Below, piece after piece: positions 63,174 through 64,000 of a stretch of 64,000 nt of DNA (the first letter of the stretch is position 1; each line of letters starts with the position of its first letter). The stretch lies in NCBI RefSeq assembly GCF_036014015.1, contig NZ_CP107905.1, positions 4,092,001 through 4,156,000 of the forward strand, given 5' to 3'. The stretch is from Streptomyces sp. NBC_00457 (GTDB taxonomy: Bacteria; Actinomycetota; Actinomycetes; Streptomycetales; Streptomycetaceae). Both the position numbers and the translations under genes were made by a program. Under the pieces are notes generated by a model that was given only the letters and a program-made list of their open reading frames with translations, had not been told where the DNA came from and ran no database searches.

Positions 63174-64000
63174 TCAGACCACCCCGTCTTCGAGCATTTC
63201 GGTCACAAGCGCGGCGATCTGCGACCTCTCGGACCGCGTGAGCGTGACATGCGCGAAGAGCGGATGCCCCTTCAACTTCTCGACGACGGCGACGACACCG
63301 TCGTACCGGCCGACCCGCAGATTGTCCCGCTGGGCCACGTCATGGGTGAGAATCACCCGCGAATTGGCGCCGATTCGGGACAGAACGGTCAGCAGTACGT
63401 TCCGCTCGAGGGACTGCGCCTCGTCCACGATCACGAACGCGTCGTGCAGCGAGCGTCCGCGGATGTGGGTGAGCGGCAGGATCTCCAGCATCCCGCGCGC
63501 GCTGACCTCCTCGATGACCTCGCGGCTGGTGACCGCGGACAGCGTGTCGAAGACCGCCTGAGCCCAGGGGCTCATCTTCTCGGACTCGGAACCCGGCAGA
63601 TAGCCGAGCTCCTGCCCGCCCACCGCGTACAGCGGACGGAAGACCATGATCTTCTCGTGCTGACGGCGCTCCAGAACCGCTTCCAGGCCCGCGCACAGCG
63701 CCAGCGCCGACTTACCGGTGCCGGCCCGCCCGCCCATCGAGACGATCCCGACGTCCGGGTCGAGGAGCAGGTCCAGCGCGATCCGCTGCTCCGCGCTCCT
63801 GCCCTTGACGCCGAACGCCTCCCGATCCCCGCGCACCAGCCGGATGTTGCCCTCGGGCGTCACCCGCCCCAGCGCCTTGCCGCGCTCGGACTGGATGGTC
63901 AGACCGGTGTGCACGGGCAGCTCGGACGCCTCGGGGACATAGACCGTCCCCTCCTCGAAGAGGATGTCCACCTGCTCGCCGGGCAGGGTCAGTTCGGACA
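63174..64000 (-). CDS. PhoH-family ATPase (5' partial)
   Basis: The frame is open to the window end, so the N-terminus (usually a PIN-domain part) lies outside; 275 codons are visible. The P-loop ATPase part has [20 protein letters not shown] (Walker A), [20 protein letters not shown] (Walker B, VDEAQ) and [14 protein letters not shown]. With [20 protein letters not shown] upstream it fits a PIN-PhoH fusion (PhoH2 type) RNA helicase/RNase; the PIN part must be checked beyond the window. Confidence 0.92.
   Translation of the reverse strand, partial: SELTLPGEQVDILFEEGTVYVPEASELPVHTGLTIQSERGKALGRVTPEGNIRLVRGDREAFGVKGRSAEQRIALDLLLDPDVGIVSMGGRAGTGKSALALCAGLEAVLERRQHEKIMVFRPLYAVGGQELGYLPGSESEKMSPWAQAVFDTLSAVTSREVIEEVSARGMLEILPLTHIRGRSLHDAFVIVDEAQSLERNVLLTVLSRIGANSRVILTHDVAQRDNLRVGRYDGVVAVVEKLKGHPLFAHVTLTRSERSQIAALVTEMLEDGVV

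Overview
The window is high-GC actinobacterial DNA, most probably a Streptomyces chromosome. Supporting signs are extreme third-position GC, frequent GTG starts, 4-base ATGA/GTGA gene overlaps, a WhiB-like regulator, DUF6542/DUF4245/DUF1707 proteins, a large SpoIIE-type phosphatase, and class I plus class II fumarases. I saw no rRNA, tRNA or CRISPR array.

Region 1 (1-18.5 kb) is accessory and partly decayed. It holds a LysR fragment, an HTH-MNT/HEPN toxin-antitoxin-like pair, an NMT1/SsuA-type ABC importer divergent from its ATPase and an LLM flavin oxidoreductase, and a small gene graveyard (LtrA, SDR and Tat-signal remnants). These are followed by an aldo/keto reductase-TetR pair with twin operators, a Tat-exported MRJP/yellow-like protein, NTF2-like and SDR genes, and a frameshifted TetR. 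A TetR gene with a clean 10-bp-arm operator then faces a compact five-gene operon: SDR, MBL-fold protein, alpha/beta hydrolase, PF10118 ferritin-like metal hydrolase and FNR/2Fe-2S reductase.

Region 2 (about 18.8-33.8 kb) looks like a genomic island or several stacked integrations at the 3' end of ychF. A ~204-bp segment that includes the last seven codons of ychF is present at 18837-19040 and again at 33592-33794 next to the intact gene. Arrays of ATCCAGCAC and a ruined tyrosine-integrase C-terminus sit at the left copy. A nested ~3.3-kb module (SNF2 helicase plus RHH/PIN toxin-antitoxin) is flanked by a second, 122-bp direct repeat. The rest of the island is a catabolic cluster: alpha/beta hydrolase, FAD phenol hydroxylase, hydroxyquinol 1,2-dioxygenase, maleylacetate reductase, a LysR regulator, a group D flavin monooxygenase with its flavin reductase, and an acyl-CoA ligase. 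This predicts conversion of a resorcinol/phenol-type ring through hydroxyquinol and maleylacetate to 3-oxoadipate.

Region 3 (33.8-64 kb) is mostly conserved chromosome: ychF, ppgK, ispH, xseA-xseB, a nitroreductase, glpX, a WhiB-like gene, class I fumarase, fumC, a SpoIIE-type phosphatase, catalase, a class A PBP, an SPFH protein with a small RHH protein, a PadR-ABC-FtsX operon, ahpD, an AI-2E transporter, a lysozyme-like protein and phoH (cut by the window end). Notable events are a 12-unit GC-rich repeat array downstream of the class I fumarase, and a deletion that has fused the 3' halves of divergent oxyR and ahpC and left ahpD behind. All calls are from reading the sequence; no database search was run.
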